A stretch of DNA of 64,000 nt from Typhlomys cinereus (lineage: Eukaryota > Chordata > Mammalia > Rodentia > Platacanthomyidae), in contig JALPQD010000089.1 of NCBI GenBank assembly GCA_023101885.1, forward strand, positions 481,087-545,086. Direction: 5' to 3'. Every line of letters starts with the position of its first letter. Positions within the stretch are counted from its first letter, which is position 1. Below are positions 11,980 to 23,095 of this stretch, piece by piece. The position numbers were made by a program, and so were the translations under genes. The notes below the pieces were generated by a model. That model saw only the letters and a list, made by a program, of their open reading frames with translations, searched no databases and had not been told where the DNA came from.

Positions 11980-12106
11980 TGTCCAGGCATGGTGGCTATA
12001 ATCCTGGCTCTGGGGAAACTGAGGCAGGAAGATCACAAGTTCAGGGCTACTTGATATTACACAGTGAACTCCCTCCTTCCCCCAGCTCACAAAATAAAAG
12101 AGAAAA
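11980..12106 (+). mobile_element. B1-like (7SL-derived) SINE
   Basis: CCAGGCATGGTGGCTATAATCC, CTGAGGCAGGAAGATCACAAG and TTCAGGGCTACTTG are the B1/Alu left-monomer order, ending in an A-rich tail. Confidence 0.8.
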
Positions 12107-13089
12107 TCATGCATGCACATTTCCTTGAGGTCTCTGTTCTTGGCGGAATTGTCCATGTTTGTAATGATGTCTATTGCTTGTATTATGTGAGCTTCTTATT
12201 GCTTTTGGGGATGTAGAGACGACCATTGATGACATAGATGTATTCCTCATCTGGTTTGGCTCCAACTATCTTACCCAGAGACAGCACTGCCATTTTAGAG
12301 ACCAAGTAAGGCTCAGGCTGGATAAATAGCTTGGAAAGTCAAATTTAGGGGCTGTTGTAGCGTGCTTGGTATTGCTGACAAATTCACAGTAAGACAGTCA
12401 ATAGGTGTCAAATTAACACCTATCCATCTAACTACACAGGGGCTCAACATGAATCCCACCTAAGTATATCCAGCTCCAAACGTAAATAAGGAGAAGGAAA
12501 TGCTAAATTTCGTCAGTCCATACATTTGAAATAGTATACTGAATCCTGTTACTATTAAAACTGCATTTATAAGTCCATGATTGTGTTAATCATCTCACAC
12601 TGGACCCGTTATTTGAGCCTAGGTAGTGCTAAGGACACCTTAAAAAGCGAGAGAAAGAGAGAGTTTGCATATAGACAAGTGTATGAGTATGTGCAGGTGT
12701 ATGTACATGAATGTATCTGTAGCAAGACCTCTGCTTTGTGGATCATTTTATTTTCTGGATCTGGGGTAGCACTAGGAATATGGCATGTGCTCAGTAACTG
12801 CTGGTGGGTTTGTGGCAACACAATGGTTAATCCACGTGAGTGCGTCTCTACTGATGGACTTTCAGGTCAGGCAAACAGACAAGCTTGTATTTGGAATTGC
12901 TTCATTTGCTCTCTCTGCCTGTTAATCATGAACAACTCCTTTTGTGGTGGTGTCTACTCATTGGCTGTAGAAAGGTGTGTTCTTTACAGTTCCTTATAGT
13001 TCTGGATGCTAGAAGTCTAAGTCAAGATGTGGGTGGGCTTGGCCTCTCCTGAGGTCTCAGTTTCTTCTTGCATGTGGTGGCTTCTCAAT
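12107..13089. other. Intergenic, no recognised feature
   Basis: About 1 kb of unique-looking sequence. It includes a short perfect inverted repeat at 12401-12423. Confidence 0.45.
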
Positions 13090-13491
13090 GTGTTTACTCA
13101 ACATCATGGTTTGAATGTGCGCTGTCCCCCCCAGGCTCATGTATTTGCATCCTTAGCTGTTAATGTTTGGGAAGATCCTGGCACTCTTAGGAGGTGGAGC
13201 CTTGATGGAGGAGGACATGACCCAGGAGGTGGGCCTGGAGGTTGGGTAGCCCCGCCCTGCTTCCACTGGCCATATGCTCTTGCAATTTGCAGCTTGCTCC
13301 TTCAACTTCCATGATGGCTGCTGTGACCTAAGCCGCCTCCAGTCTTTGCTGCCCACTATGCCTTTCCCATCATAGTGGACTATGTCTCCCCTCTGGGACC
13401 ATAAGCCAAGTAAATCTTCCTTTTCTCCTTCAGGTTGCTTGAGTCTGAGTGTTGTATTATGGCAACAAATAGAATAAGTTATGAAACACAG
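13090..13491 (+). mobile_element. MaLR-type LTR (MST-like)
   Basis: ATCATGGTTTGAATGTGCGC, CCAGGCTCATGTATTTG, AGGAGGTGGAGCCTTGATGG, CCAAGTAAATCTTCC and TCAGGTTGCTTGAGTC occur in the same order as in the LTR at 4268. Ends GAAACACA. Confidence 0.78.
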
Positions 13492-13834
13492 TAATTGCAA
13501 GGATTATGAACAAGAGAGATGGGTTAGGAGGGCCACACCAGAAACAAGGAGAGAGGAGACCATGTTACAGCAGAGAAAATAGGCCTCCATCAAGGTCTGC
13601 AAGTAAGTAATGAGAAACCTGGTTAAGTTCACAGACGTTCTTTCCTGATCTCACCAGAAGGGGAGGGCATATAGTCTAACAGATAAAAAGTAATCATTTT
13701 GCAAATGGGTGATGGACCCCTCCCTCAGGGAGGTTTCCTACTCTTATTACATCTACCCTTGAATGTGCTATTACAACAAGACTCCAGTTTAACAGCTTTT
13801 TGTCTCTGGCCAGGGGGTGACATACAGTGCCCAG
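13492..13834. other. Intergenic, nothing recognised
   Basis: Unique-looking sequence between an LTR and a LINE-like unit. Confidence 0.4.
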
Positions 13835-14410
13835 CAGAATGGAGTGAAGGGCATTGCAGGAGCAGCAAAACTGCAAAAGAAAATCAACAAACCACAATCC
13901 AGAACTTCAGAGACTATATCAATCACATAGAACTAGGACAGCCTAATCTCTCCCCATCCTGGAGCTCAGGGACATTTGCGGAAGAGGGGGCGGTAAGATT
14001 GTAAGAGCAAAAGGATGGGAGGAGCAACGATTTGCAAGATTCTCAGCAATAGTTGGGGCCAAAGCAATCGTAATGGGACTTTGCATGCCCTGCGCAATGT
14101 CCAGCGCACTGTTGCCCTCATAAAGTCTAGCATCTGTTAAGGGCACCGAGACCCCTGGAGGCAAGGGATTGACAGCCATAGTAGTGATCTTATGCTTAAG
14201 GGGAACAAGAGAAAGGGCTTATGGAAATGCCACTGGGTCCTTATATGTCATCGGAGAGGAGGACCCAATGGAGAGTTAGGCGTATACAATAAAGGACTCT
14301 CTGGGAATTGGGGGGGAGGCACTGGGGGAAGGGGAGGGGGAGGAGGGGGGAGGGAGGGAACTGGTAAAAAATTTTAAAATGTATAATTAAATTTTTAATT
14401 AAAAAAAAAC
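13835..14410 (+). mobile_element. LINE-like 3' end with G-rich tract (copy 1)
   Basis: Collinear with the reverse complement of 19065-19625 and, over its 3' part, of 29262-29520. The 3' region carries a dense G-rich tract (14308-14359) followed by an AT-rich end and poly(A). A polypurine tract just before the tail is typical of mammalian L1 3'UTRs. Exact family not known to me. Confidence 0.6.
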
Positions 14411-14460
14411 AAAAAAAACCCAAACACACAAACAATAAACAACACAAAACAAAGAACACT

Positions 14461-14620
14461 TAGTAGAAATAATGGCGGCCTAAACTTCTGGCCCTGGAAG
14501 GCAGGGCCTAGGAAATCCCAGAGCAAAGCAAAACAGAGGTAGAGCAATCCAGTATGAGTTTGGAAGTCACCCTTAGGCCTCCACAGGCGCAAGAACTCAA
14601 GTACACTCTGATGCACTAGC
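14461..14620 (+). mobile_element. tRNA-headed SINE, 5'-truncated
   Basis: Lacks the tRNA head. It begins in the body at ATGGCGGCCTAAACTTC and continues to CACCCTTAGGCCTCCACAGG. Confidence 0.75.
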
Positions 14621-14703
14621 AGAAAAGAAAGGAAGGAAGGCAGGGAGGAAGGGAGGGAGGAAGGAAGGGAGGGAGGAAGGAAGGGAGGGAGAAAGAAAGA
14701 AGA
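14621..14703. repeat. (GGAA/GGGA)n purine tract
   Basis: An all-purine run of GGAA, GGGA and GAAA units (one C near 14641), lying at the 3' end of the truncated SINE. Confidence 0.95.
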
Positions 14704-15048
14704 AAATCACACACCACTCTGCTGTTCTTCTGACGTAGACCCTGGATAAAGCTTTATTATGTCAATGCGAAGCCAGCCAATGGTTACTGTGGAGTGGCTA
14801 TCCCCAGTGTACAATGCGCGAGATAAAAATAAATACAGAGCAATAAAAAAAAAATAGAATAAGTACAACACTTGTTCATCTCTCTGTGTGTGCCTGTGTC
14901 CTTTACTTCTATAATCATCTTGGATTAAGACACAGCCTGATGATTCTATTTTAATGTAATTACCTCTTGAAGATTCTATATTTAAAGATAGTCCACCTCT
15001 AAAGTAGTAAATATCAGGGCTTCACCATAGGAACCCCTGGGGCATCTT

Positions 15049-15375
15049 AGTTTGTTTTCTGTAACTATACCATAGTCCTGGTGGGCTGGGAAATGTGAAA
15101 AGAAAACGGGTTAGCTGACTTCATGGTTCTGGAGTCTAGGCATTCCAAGGGCATGACACTGGTGTCCTCTGGGCCATGCTGTGGTGTGAGAGGTGGTACA
15201 TGACAATCTCAAGTAAGCATGCCAACTTGGGTTTCTTTCCTCTCCTGACAAAGTAGTAACACAGCACAGATGGTTATCCTCAGAACCTCTGGCAACCTTC
15301 ACTACCTCCCAAAGGCCCCATCTCCAAATCCTGTGAACTTATGACCTTAGACATTTAGCTCCAAAAATGAATTCT
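15049..15375 (-). mobile_element. MaLR-type LTR, reverse orientation
   Basis: TTAGTTTGTTTTCTGTAAC, TCATGGTTCTGGAGTCTAG and CCAAAGGCCCCATCTCC are the reverse-complement order of MST/MLT LTRs. Confidence 0.65.
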
Positions 15376-15525
15376 GGATGAGATACATGCCTGTGCACGC
15401 ACAGGAGGACACAGTTCAGTCTGGGACTGTCTCATGTTCACTTTTGTGTCTCCAGAGCTTAATGGAGGCACTGGCACCCAGTTAATACACGTGAAATAAA
15501 GGGACTAATAAAAAATAGAAGGTTT

Positions 15526-15610
15526 GATGATGGGATGGATGGATGGACAGATAGATGGATGATGGCAAAGCTGATGGTTCCCTGATGGGCAGATGGATAA
15601 GTGATGGACA
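15526..15610. repeat. (GATG)n/(GATA)n imperfect tetranucleotide repeat
   Basis: GATG, GACA and GATA steps in imperfect tandem. Confidence 0.85.
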
Positions 15611-15662
15611 GATAGTACACGCATATAATACTTGTATACTCTCCTATATACAAACATACATG

Positions 15663-15664
<2 letters not shown>

Positions 15665-15708
<44 letters not shown>
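15665..15708. repeat. (CA)n microsatellite
   Basis: About 21 uninterrupted CA units flanked by CATG/TGCG steps. Confidence 0.97.
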
Positions 15709-15710
<2 letters not shown>

Positions 15711-16373
15711 TGCGCATGCATCTCACACATGCATACACGAAAGCAGAAAAAAAGAGTTGTATTTCTTCTAAGCAACTTGCACAAGTGAATGTCACATGGA
15801 CACTTTCTCTGGTTGCTGATGCTGACTTTCGGGGAGGCCCAACATTTCAGAGGCTTCTGTAACAGGGTCTCAAGTCATTCCAGGAAACAGGCTAGAGAGA
15901 ATGAATTCTCAGGGGCAAAGCATACAGATCCCAGGGCAAAGGACTCGCAGGGCAGCTGATTTATTTCCTTGGTTTTGTTCACATTGCCCCTATTCAACTT
16001 CACCCCTGCCCATGACCTTGCATTGTGGATGGCCGTAGTGTCCTGGGAGGAGGCTGAAGGTGGAGGAACCTCAGGGTTTTTCTCTTGGGAAAAACTGCGA
16101 CTGCTTTGTTGTCTCAGAAATGTTTGGAAACTGACTGGAAGCTCTTCTTTCCTTCCTGTATATTTTCCTCCTTGTGTCTCCTCTTCTCTTTGCCTGTTCT
16201 GCTACCCCTTCACTTCCTTCCTCCTACTACCATGCATTCAATATTTGCCACAGTGCCTCTGCACCAGCAGTTTTACAACAATTGTCCCTTGGAGGTACAA
16301 ACAGTAGTGACACCAACTTATTCCTCTGAGGATGCAAGAAACGAAGTGTCTGGTTTGAGATCTCAATGCCTGG
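15709..16373. other. Intergenic, no recognised feature
   Basis: Unique-looking. Includes a pyrimidine-rich stretch at 16145-16230. Confidence 0.45.
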
Positions 16374-16374
16374 G

Positions 16375-16560
16375 CTGGAGTTGGCTCAGCATTTGTTTCA
16401 AAGTCTGATAACCTGAATTCCATCTCTGGGATCCACATGGTGGACAGAAAAAGAACCAACTCCCACAAATTGTCCTTTGACTTCCACACACTTATGCTGT
16501 GGCATATAACCCCACAAGATGCAAATATGCAAGATAAATAAATACATGTTTAAAAAGAGA
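16375..16560 (+). mobile_element. RSINE/B3-like SINE
   Basis: GGAGTTGGCTCAGCATTTG head, GATCCACATGGTGGAC, GTCCTTTGACTTCCACAC and a short AATAAATA tail. Confidence 0.65.
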
Positions 16561-17280
16561 AAAGATCACACAGCTTTCTGTACAGGCAGAGACGGGATTT
16601 GAACCTGGGTGGTCTGAAGTTAATCAAGGCCATGGGTATGGCCATGACACAAACTCAAGTGCCTACACAGGACTTTTAGACCTCAGGGAATTGTGGGGTC
16701 TGTGGCAAATTGAAGAGTTCATGCCCTATATTTGGGGTGTTGTTACTTACCATAATCTGGATGTTGGCTGGTGTGTGTTGTTGGGAATGGATGGAGTATG
16801 TGGCATCCTCTGCTTTTCCAGGATTGGAAATCCAAGTCTCCACTTCTCTTTTTTTTTAATAATTAGCAAACAATTAACTTTTAAGTTGTGTAAGTCAGAC
16901 ATGCCTACACATTGTGTCTCATTTGCAGACCATAAGTCTGTGACCTCTGCTTGGCAAAGTTGTTGAAATCCCATAGATACAGAGCATCTTCACATCCATC
17001 CATTGACTTTGGATCCAATGAGCCAGGTGGACCTTATTCTTCTGAAAGCACCAGCACCAACCACCACATCTCTCAAAGGTTCCCTCAGGTAACACAGCAT
17101 GTGACTAGAAATCAAGCGCCTGACATGTGGACTCTTGGAGGGCAAGCCACATCCAACCCATAATAGCCCATGACTGGCAAAGAGCTCTGGCTGCTGCAAA
17201 AGAGGAAGAACCAGATACTCCCTCCCTACTCTACCCTGCAATAAGTATCTTACAAAACTGCATCGTCTAGGAATAATAGT
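16561..17280. other. Intergenic, no recognised feature
   Basis: Unique-looking sequence with a T-rich run at 16849-16861. Confidence 0.45.
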
Positions 17281-17388
17281 CATTAGTCACATCTGGCTAG
17301 TTATACTTAAGTTAATTAAAATAAAATGAAAAAAAAACCCCCATCCAGTTTCCTGGTCACGCTAGCCATATGCCATGTGGTTTGTAGA
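17281..17388 (+). mobile_element. MER5A-like hAT DNA transposon fragment
   Basis: CACATCTGGCTAGTTATAC, AGTTAATTAAAATAAAATG and CGCTAGCCATATGCCATGTGG follow the MER5A order. A non-autonomous hAT-Charlie relic. Confidence 0.55.
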
Positions 17389-18759
17389 CAGACAAGAGAA
17401 CATTATCATTATCGCGACTGTTCTCCTAGACAGTCTTGCAATTCAGGCTCAGGAAATGTCTTTTTCCCAGGCCTATCCTACACACCTTTCTGTGTAATGT
17501 TTGCCTTTAGGGAAAAAATCTTCACTAATGGCAAGACAGTTCATCCAAAGACAGAAAAGGAAATGATCTCTTAAGGTAATAGGAGGAAGTGAGTGGAATC
17601 AACTTCCTTCTTTCTCTTCTCTGTGCAAATACAAACGTGTCCCTCTGGAGACATTTGCGTGTCTTTGATAGTTCAGAAAAGTCATTCTTGGGAAGTATTT
17701 TGGAACAGATAGAAGCACCGCAAGCCCTTGATGCCAGTTATCTGTCTATACCTGGCAACCCTATTCTCATGTTTCTGCTGCCGTTGTTTCCACAAGGACT
17801 TTGCCAGGTAAGGTAATCCCTCCTAGCTCAGTGATAGGAAAGAACAGCAGGTGGGGGTGGGGTAGTACTCTCAATGGGAATGCAGGACAGTTCATAACAC
17901 AAGACAGGCTTGAAATTAATGGCTCATCAATGCCAGAGTTACCAAGTTGTTTTATTATTTTTTTAATGAGAAAGACAAAGAGTAGAAGTTGGAACATTTA
18001 GCAGGGATGGAGAAACTACAAGAACAGTTATCAGCCAAGAGGTAATTAGAAAAGACTTGGATGAACTGGGACGTCTGTAGGATTGGCAGAGGAGGGAGGC
18101 ATAGGGATGAAGCAGGTCTGCCAAATCGCTGTGTGATTCGGGACTTGAGTGGGCAGGCGGGGGAAATGAGGCTATTGGGGGAGAGAGGAAGGCCAAAAAA
18201 GGAGTGGTAGGTCTGCAAGGGAAGTTTGCTGAGGATAGCCATCTGGAATCAGGACAAGAAGATGCAATGAAGAATCAGAACAAGGGATGTAAAAAGGGGG
18301 CAGCGGATCTTTTCACGGTAGCATGAAACTGAGAAAGAGTCAACCAAGTAGGGACCTGAGGGCCAGTTCTATGACTGATAAGAAACTCTTCTGGATGACC
18401 CAGCTTGCTGATGCCTTTTGGAGATCAATCTACCTCCCCACTCCTACTTCACACTAGTGGGATGAAGCTTGCTCTCCTAAACCCAGAAGGCACCATCTCT
18501 TCAGGCCAACCCATCCCCAGGGTAGGCGGGAGACGACTGGGGGCCTTCAGGTACTTTCTTTTCCCCAGAGGCACCAATGGGAGAGGCAAGAATTTAGGAG
18601 TGTCTCTCCACTGGAGGTCCCCCTGTAAAGAAATAGGACTGGAGAATAAGTGTTCTTACCCTCCCCCTCCCCCTTGTTCTATAGCAACAAAGGCATCTAA
18701 TTGATTAAAAAACAGCATGAAGTAGAATGACCCTCATTGGGATCCAAGAAAATTGTATG

Positions 18760-18761
<2 letters not shown>
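17389..18761. other. Intergenic, no recognised feature
   Basis: About 1.4 kb of unique-looking sequence, moderately G-rich around 18100-18320. No exon recognised. Confidence 0.45.

Positions 18762-18826
<65 letters not shown>
18762..18826. repeat. (CT)n microsatellite
   Basis: About 32 uninterrupted CT units. Confidence 0.98.
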
Positions 18827-18830
<4 letters not shown>

Positions 18831-18940
18831 TTTCTCATTACTGGATTTTATGTGGACTGACTTTGCCCTTGCTGTTTCTGTTTACAGGGATGATGATGTT
18901 AATAACTTAGGTGCCGTTATCATTTTATTGATATAGAAAC

Positions 18941-18965
18941 AGCACACACACACACACACACACAT
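18941..18965. repeat. Short (CA)n
   Basis: About 12 CA units, followed by a short CACA cluster. Confidence 0.93.
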
Positions 18966-19064
18966 GCACACACACCATCATATGAAAACTTTCTCTTCTC
19001 AGCTCCTTCCTAGACTACAGCTTTTCAGTGAGAGCACTGTCTCATTTCTGAGCCCTTATTTTTT

Positions 19065-19625
19065 TCCCTCCCTCCCTCCTCCTCCCCCCATACTCCCTGC
19101 TCCCCCTCCCCACCCCTCTCCCTCCCCATCCCCCAGTGCCTCCCACCCCAATTCCCAGAGAGTCCTTTCTTGTGCATGTCTGATTTTCCTCTGGGCCCTC
19201 CTCTCCGATGACGTACAAGGACCCAGTGGCCTTTCCCTGAACCCTTTCCCGTGTTCCCCTTAGGTATAGGAACACTGCTGTGGCTGCCAATCCTTTGCCT
19301 CCAAGGCTCTTGGTGCCTTTAGCAGATGCTAGACTTTGTGAGGTCAACAGTGTGTTGGACAATGCGCAGGGCATGCAAAGTCCAATTATGACTGCTTCAG
19401 CCTTAACTAGTATAGAGTATCTTACATATCATTGCTCCTCCCATCCTTTTGCTCTTACGCTCTTACCGCCCCCTCTTCCGCAAATTTCCCTGAGCTTCAA
19501 GATGGGGAGAGACTAAGCTGGCCTAGTTCTAGGTGGTTGATATAGAGTCTCTGAAGTTCTGGATTGTGGTTTGTTGGTTTTCTTTTGCAGTTTTGCTGCT
19601 CCTGCAATGCCCTTCACTCCATCCT
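19065..19625 (-). mobile_element. LINE-like 3' end with C-rich (G-rich on minus) tract (copy 2)
   Basis: Reverse-complement match to 13835-14410 over its whole length, including the G-rich tract (19066-19136, here read as C). The antisense frame at 19280-19516 has the same length (78 codons) as the corresponding frame in copy 1. Both copies appear to start at nearly the same 5' point. Confidence 0.65.
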
Positions 19626-19684
19626 GGTGGTCTGAGCCCTTATTAGACATGTACACCATGTTAAATTCTTTCCAGATTCTGTGA

Positions 19685-19915
19685 CACCAACCTGTCATCT
19701 CAGCTCCTTGGGAGGTTGAAATAGAATTGCAAGTTCAGGACCCACATACTCCTTGGAATAAATTCATGGACAGCTTAGTGAGACTTTGTCTCAAAATTAA
19801 AAAACAAAACAAAACAGGGATGTGTGGCAAGAGCTGAGGATGTGGCCCAATGGTAGAACACTTGCCTAGTATATGTGAGGGTCTATGTTTAAATTTTTAG
19901 CAACAACAACAAAAT
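19685..19915 (+). mobile_element. B1-like plus ID-like composite SINE
   Basis: A diverged B1-like part (CATCTCAGCTCCTTGGGAGG, CTTTGTCTCAAAATT) is followed by an ID-like tRNA part (GAGGATGTGGCCCAATGG, AACACTTGCCTAGTATATG) and an AAC-rich tail. Confidence 0.7.
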
Positions 19916-20844
19916 ATTCTTGACAAATACTTGGGCAAATGAAGATCAAATGTATCGTTGCTCTATTTAAAATTATCTGGTTTAAAAACTTCATCTTGAA
20001 AGACAAATTTATTGTTGCAATTTTTTGTGGGTCAGAAAACTGGATTGTACTTCGGCTATGTCCTCTAGCTTTGGATCTCTCCCAAGACTCAACTGGGAAG
20101 ATTTGGCTTCCAGGATCATTCATGTGGGTGGTTGGCAGAATACAATACCTTGAGGGGAGTTGGACCAAAACCTCAATTTTTTTCCCTGAGATGTTGGCCA
20201 GAGGTTGTCCTTGATTGATTGTCATATAGGTTGCTCCAGAGAACATCTCACCACATGGAGTCTGCCTTCACCAGAGTGGGGAAGAAAGAATGCCAGAAAG
20301 AGAGAGCTGAAGAATAGAGCGTCACCCCCAGAGACCAAATCATGGAAGTGATGTGCTATTAACATGATGAATTCTGCTTATTAGATGCAAGTCACTGGGT
20401 ATCACTTGCATCTAGGGAGGAGAACAGCAAGATTGCAGACAACAGGACATCGTGCATAAATGAGCAGAGGGGAGCAAGCGGGAGAATAGAGGAGATGGAA
20501 AGCCAAAGAGAACAAGGAGGAGGAGATGGGGAAGAGAAATTGGAGCAACCAAAGAGGAGAAAAGAAGATGAGGGAGACTGAGGATAGAGTCGAGTGCTCA
20601 AGTCAATAATCAAGTGTCTGCCTAGCACTTGTGTGACCCTGGGAATGGAATAGGAGAAGAGTAGAGAGGGAAAGAAAGGAGGAGGAGGAGCAAAGCCATA
20701 ACTAGGAACAGAACAAAATAAAGAAGAGGAGGAGGTCATCAAATACTAACTGCATATTTGCTGTGCTCTCAAATAAAGAGACATAAAAGCATATGTATCA
20801 TGATCTCCCCATAGGCAGCTACAAGAGGAGGGGAAATTGGGGCT
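19916..20844. other. Intergenic; purine-rich 20400-20740
   Basis: No repeat family was recognised. The second half is strongly A/G-rich and yields Ser/Pro-rich frames on the minus strand that I do not regard as coding. Confidence 0.45.
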
Positions 20845-21050
20845 GGCAAGATAACTCAGTGGGTAAGACATCTGTTTGCAAACTTGAAGACCTGAGCTTA
20901 GTTCCCAAAAGCCCACACGGTGGATGGAGAGACACATCTTCTGAAGTTCACCCTGACCTTCACCCAATGCAACATGATTGTGTGCCCCTTCTCCCTCCCC
21001 TCCCTCTTTCCAATAAAAATAAATAATAAACAAGTAAAGCCTCCTATTTA
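20845..21050 (+). mobile_element. RSINE/B3-like SINE
   Basis: GGGCTGGCAAGATAACTCAG head, GAAGACCTGAGCTTAG, CACACGGTGGATGGAGAG and an AATAAAAATAAATAATAAAC tail. Confidence 0.7.
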
Positions 21051-21459
21051 ACTAAAAAAAAAACACGAAGGCACGTCCACATGAGAGATGATTATCTGGA
21101 AGGAATTATCCGCTTGTGGGAGGAGTCATATGGTTTAACTACCTGTAGGTGGTGTGAGATTGGGGTGCCGGTGAGCTCATGGATTTGGCATGCTGAGAAA
21201 GGCAGAATGTGAATTCAGGCTTTCAATGTAGGAATACCTGATGTAGAAAAAGGCTCCAAGGGGAAAGACTTCTGGAGGGAAGAAGGTTTCCACACCTTTT
21301 GTGGAAAATTCCAGAAGGGCATCAGTAGCCAGGAGGGCATCTGTGGCGGGGGCAGGGAGGGGGCAGAGAGGGGGCAGAGGATGGAGCAAGGTGAGGATGA
21401 GATTTTGAAGGATCCTCAAGATCTGCCAGTGAACTCTGAATTCCATCTGGTGCACAGCT
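21051..21459. other. Intergenic, nothing recognised
   Basis: Unique-looking, G-rich at 21345-21385. Confidence 0.4.
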
Positions 21460-21650
21460 AGGAGACGTGGCAGGTGGTTTAGTGGAGAGAGTGTAAAGGA
21501 GAGTTAAGCACAGATACTTAGATTCAGGTCTCTTTCCAATTCCCAACTCCACCATTACTAATGGTGAGAAATGCTGTGGGCTGATTTAAGTTCTCTGAGC
21601 CTTGGTTTCTTCATCTATTGCGTGATGTTTTGGGGTTTGTTGCAAGTGTT
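21460..21650 (+). mobile_element. MIR-like SINE
   Basis: GGTGGTTTAGTGGAGAGAG, TTAGATTCAGGTCTC, CTCTGAGCCTTGGTTTC and TTCATCTATTGCGTGATG are collinear with MIR from its tRNA-like 5' part into the core. Confidence 0.7.
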
Positions 21651-22213
21651 ACTACTTCATTTCTGTGTCACAGTGAGCTTCCAGCAATGCCTTCTACAGC
21701 CACTGTTGAGGGCTAAGGAAGGGTGCTCTGATACGAAGAAGTGTGAAAAGGTCAGAGCCCCCCTTTCCTCGGGGGGTGGGCAGGGCATCCATCTGTCCCC
21801 TTGCCTTGGCCCTTCTTGCTGGTGGACCATGACAGATGAGAAATGGGCACTTAAAGTGACAGATGCGTCCACCTAGAGAATGGGATGGGAGGGAGGAGCA
21901 AAGGGGAGGGGCGGAGCAGGCAGAAGGACCTGCCTTCACAGAAGCATGAGTCTGAAATGGAATCCCAGAATTTGCTGGGGGCCCTGGTGTGGCAAGTGTC
22001 ATCCAGAAGGAGCACCCAGACATGATTCCAAAGACAGCAGGATCCCTGGAGGTCACTGAACGGACATCCTCCTTGTACTGCATTGTCCTCGGAATGAGGC
22101 TGCTAATCAGAATGAGAGAGAAGGGAGGGTTGGGAGAGTTGCACATTCTTGTCAGCGGGGTTTCAAACTCTTCAGGGAGCAGTTTGTCTTAGGTAAGCGT
22201 GGAAGTGGGCTCA
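21651..22213. other. Intergenic, nothing recognised
   Basis: Unique-looking sequence of mixed composition. Confidence 0.4.
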
Positions 22214-22224
22214 GTTTGATTGCT

Positions 22225-22612
22225 TCTGTGTGTGTTCAAATTGGTGCACATGTATGAATATATGTGTTCTTATGTGTGCATGTATGTGTTCATATGGGTG
22301 AACACGTGTGCTCACGTGAGTTCACATGTTTGTGTTCATGTGGGTGGATATGCATGTTCATATGGATACACATGTGCAATGTGTTTAGATGGGTGCAGAT
22401 GTGTGCTCAAATCAATGTACATGTATTGTGTTCACATGTGGTATGTATGTGTTCACATGAGTGCACATGTATGTGTTACTGTGTTTTCACACAAGTACAC
22501 ATCTCTGTTCACATGTGCACATGTGCATTTGTGTTTGTATGGGGGCATTGTATCTTCACATGTATACCAAGTGCATGTGTTCACATGTGTGTCTTCACGT
22601 GTGTGTATGAGA
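22225..22612. repeat. Degenerate TGTGTTCACATG-type repeat
   Basis: About 390 bp of variable units around 'GTGTTCACATG' and 'ATGTGTGC'. It is a decayed dinucleotide/minisatellite array that gives Cys/Val/His-rich frames up to 146 codons, which are not genes. Confidence 0.85.
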
Positions 22613-22644
22613 TCAATCTCTAATGTCAGTCCACAGGGACCATT

Positions 22645-22882
22645 CACCTTGGTCTTTTGAGACAGTGTCCAGAACTCAACATGGAGACATTGCCTGGAAC
22701 TCCCTGATTAAGCTGGGCCAGCCCAGTGATTGCCAGGAGCTCTCCCATCTCCATCTGCCCAGTACTGTGATTACAAATGCATGCCACCATGCCCAGCTTT
22801 TTACATGGATTCTGGGGATCAAACTCAGACCTTCAAGGTTGCAAGACAAACACTTTGAAGACTGAGTTATCATCCAAGCCCA
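22645..22882 (-). mobile_element. B4-like composite SINE (tRNA + B1), reverse orientation
   Basis: Read on plus, the B1 part comes first (GAACTCCCTGATTAAGCTGG, TGTGATTACAAATGCATGCC). The tRNA part follows (GGGGATCAAACTCAGACC, ACTGAGTTATCATCCAAGCC). Confidence 0.75.
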
Positions 22883-22978
22883 TTTTATCTTTTCTTTTAA
22901 TCCTTTAGTTTGCTCTGATGATATCCTTTAACTAATTTATATTTTCCTTGTCATTCCAGTGTTATAGCTTTTTCCTCT

Positions 22979-23095
22979 CCAGCTCTACCCCCCAAAGGAC
23001 CGATCCGAGATTGCATTCCAGCTCTGCCCCCCAAAGGACCGATCTGAGATTGCATTCCAGCTCTGCCCCCCAAAAGGACCGATCTGAGATTCATT
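22979..23095. repeat. 39-bp minisatellite, three units
   Basis: Three consecutive 39-bp units (22979-23017, 23018-23056, 23057-23095), each starting CCAGCTCT and containing GGACCGATC. They differ at only a few positions. Confidence 0.97.

Noticed and set aside
15969..16489. Overlapping plus frames of 107 and 112 codons in a pyrimidine-rich stretch
   Set aside because: Phe/Leu/Ser/Pro composition reflects CT-rich DNA; no family recognised.
19818..19915. tRNA-like sequence with A and B boxes (also at the heads of the other SINEs)
   Set aside because: Part of ID-like and composite SINEs with A-rich tails. No intact cloverleaf, so not a functional tRNA gene.
22220..22660. 146-codon Cys/Val/His frame
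   Set aside because: Lies wholly in the degenerate TG-rich repeat.
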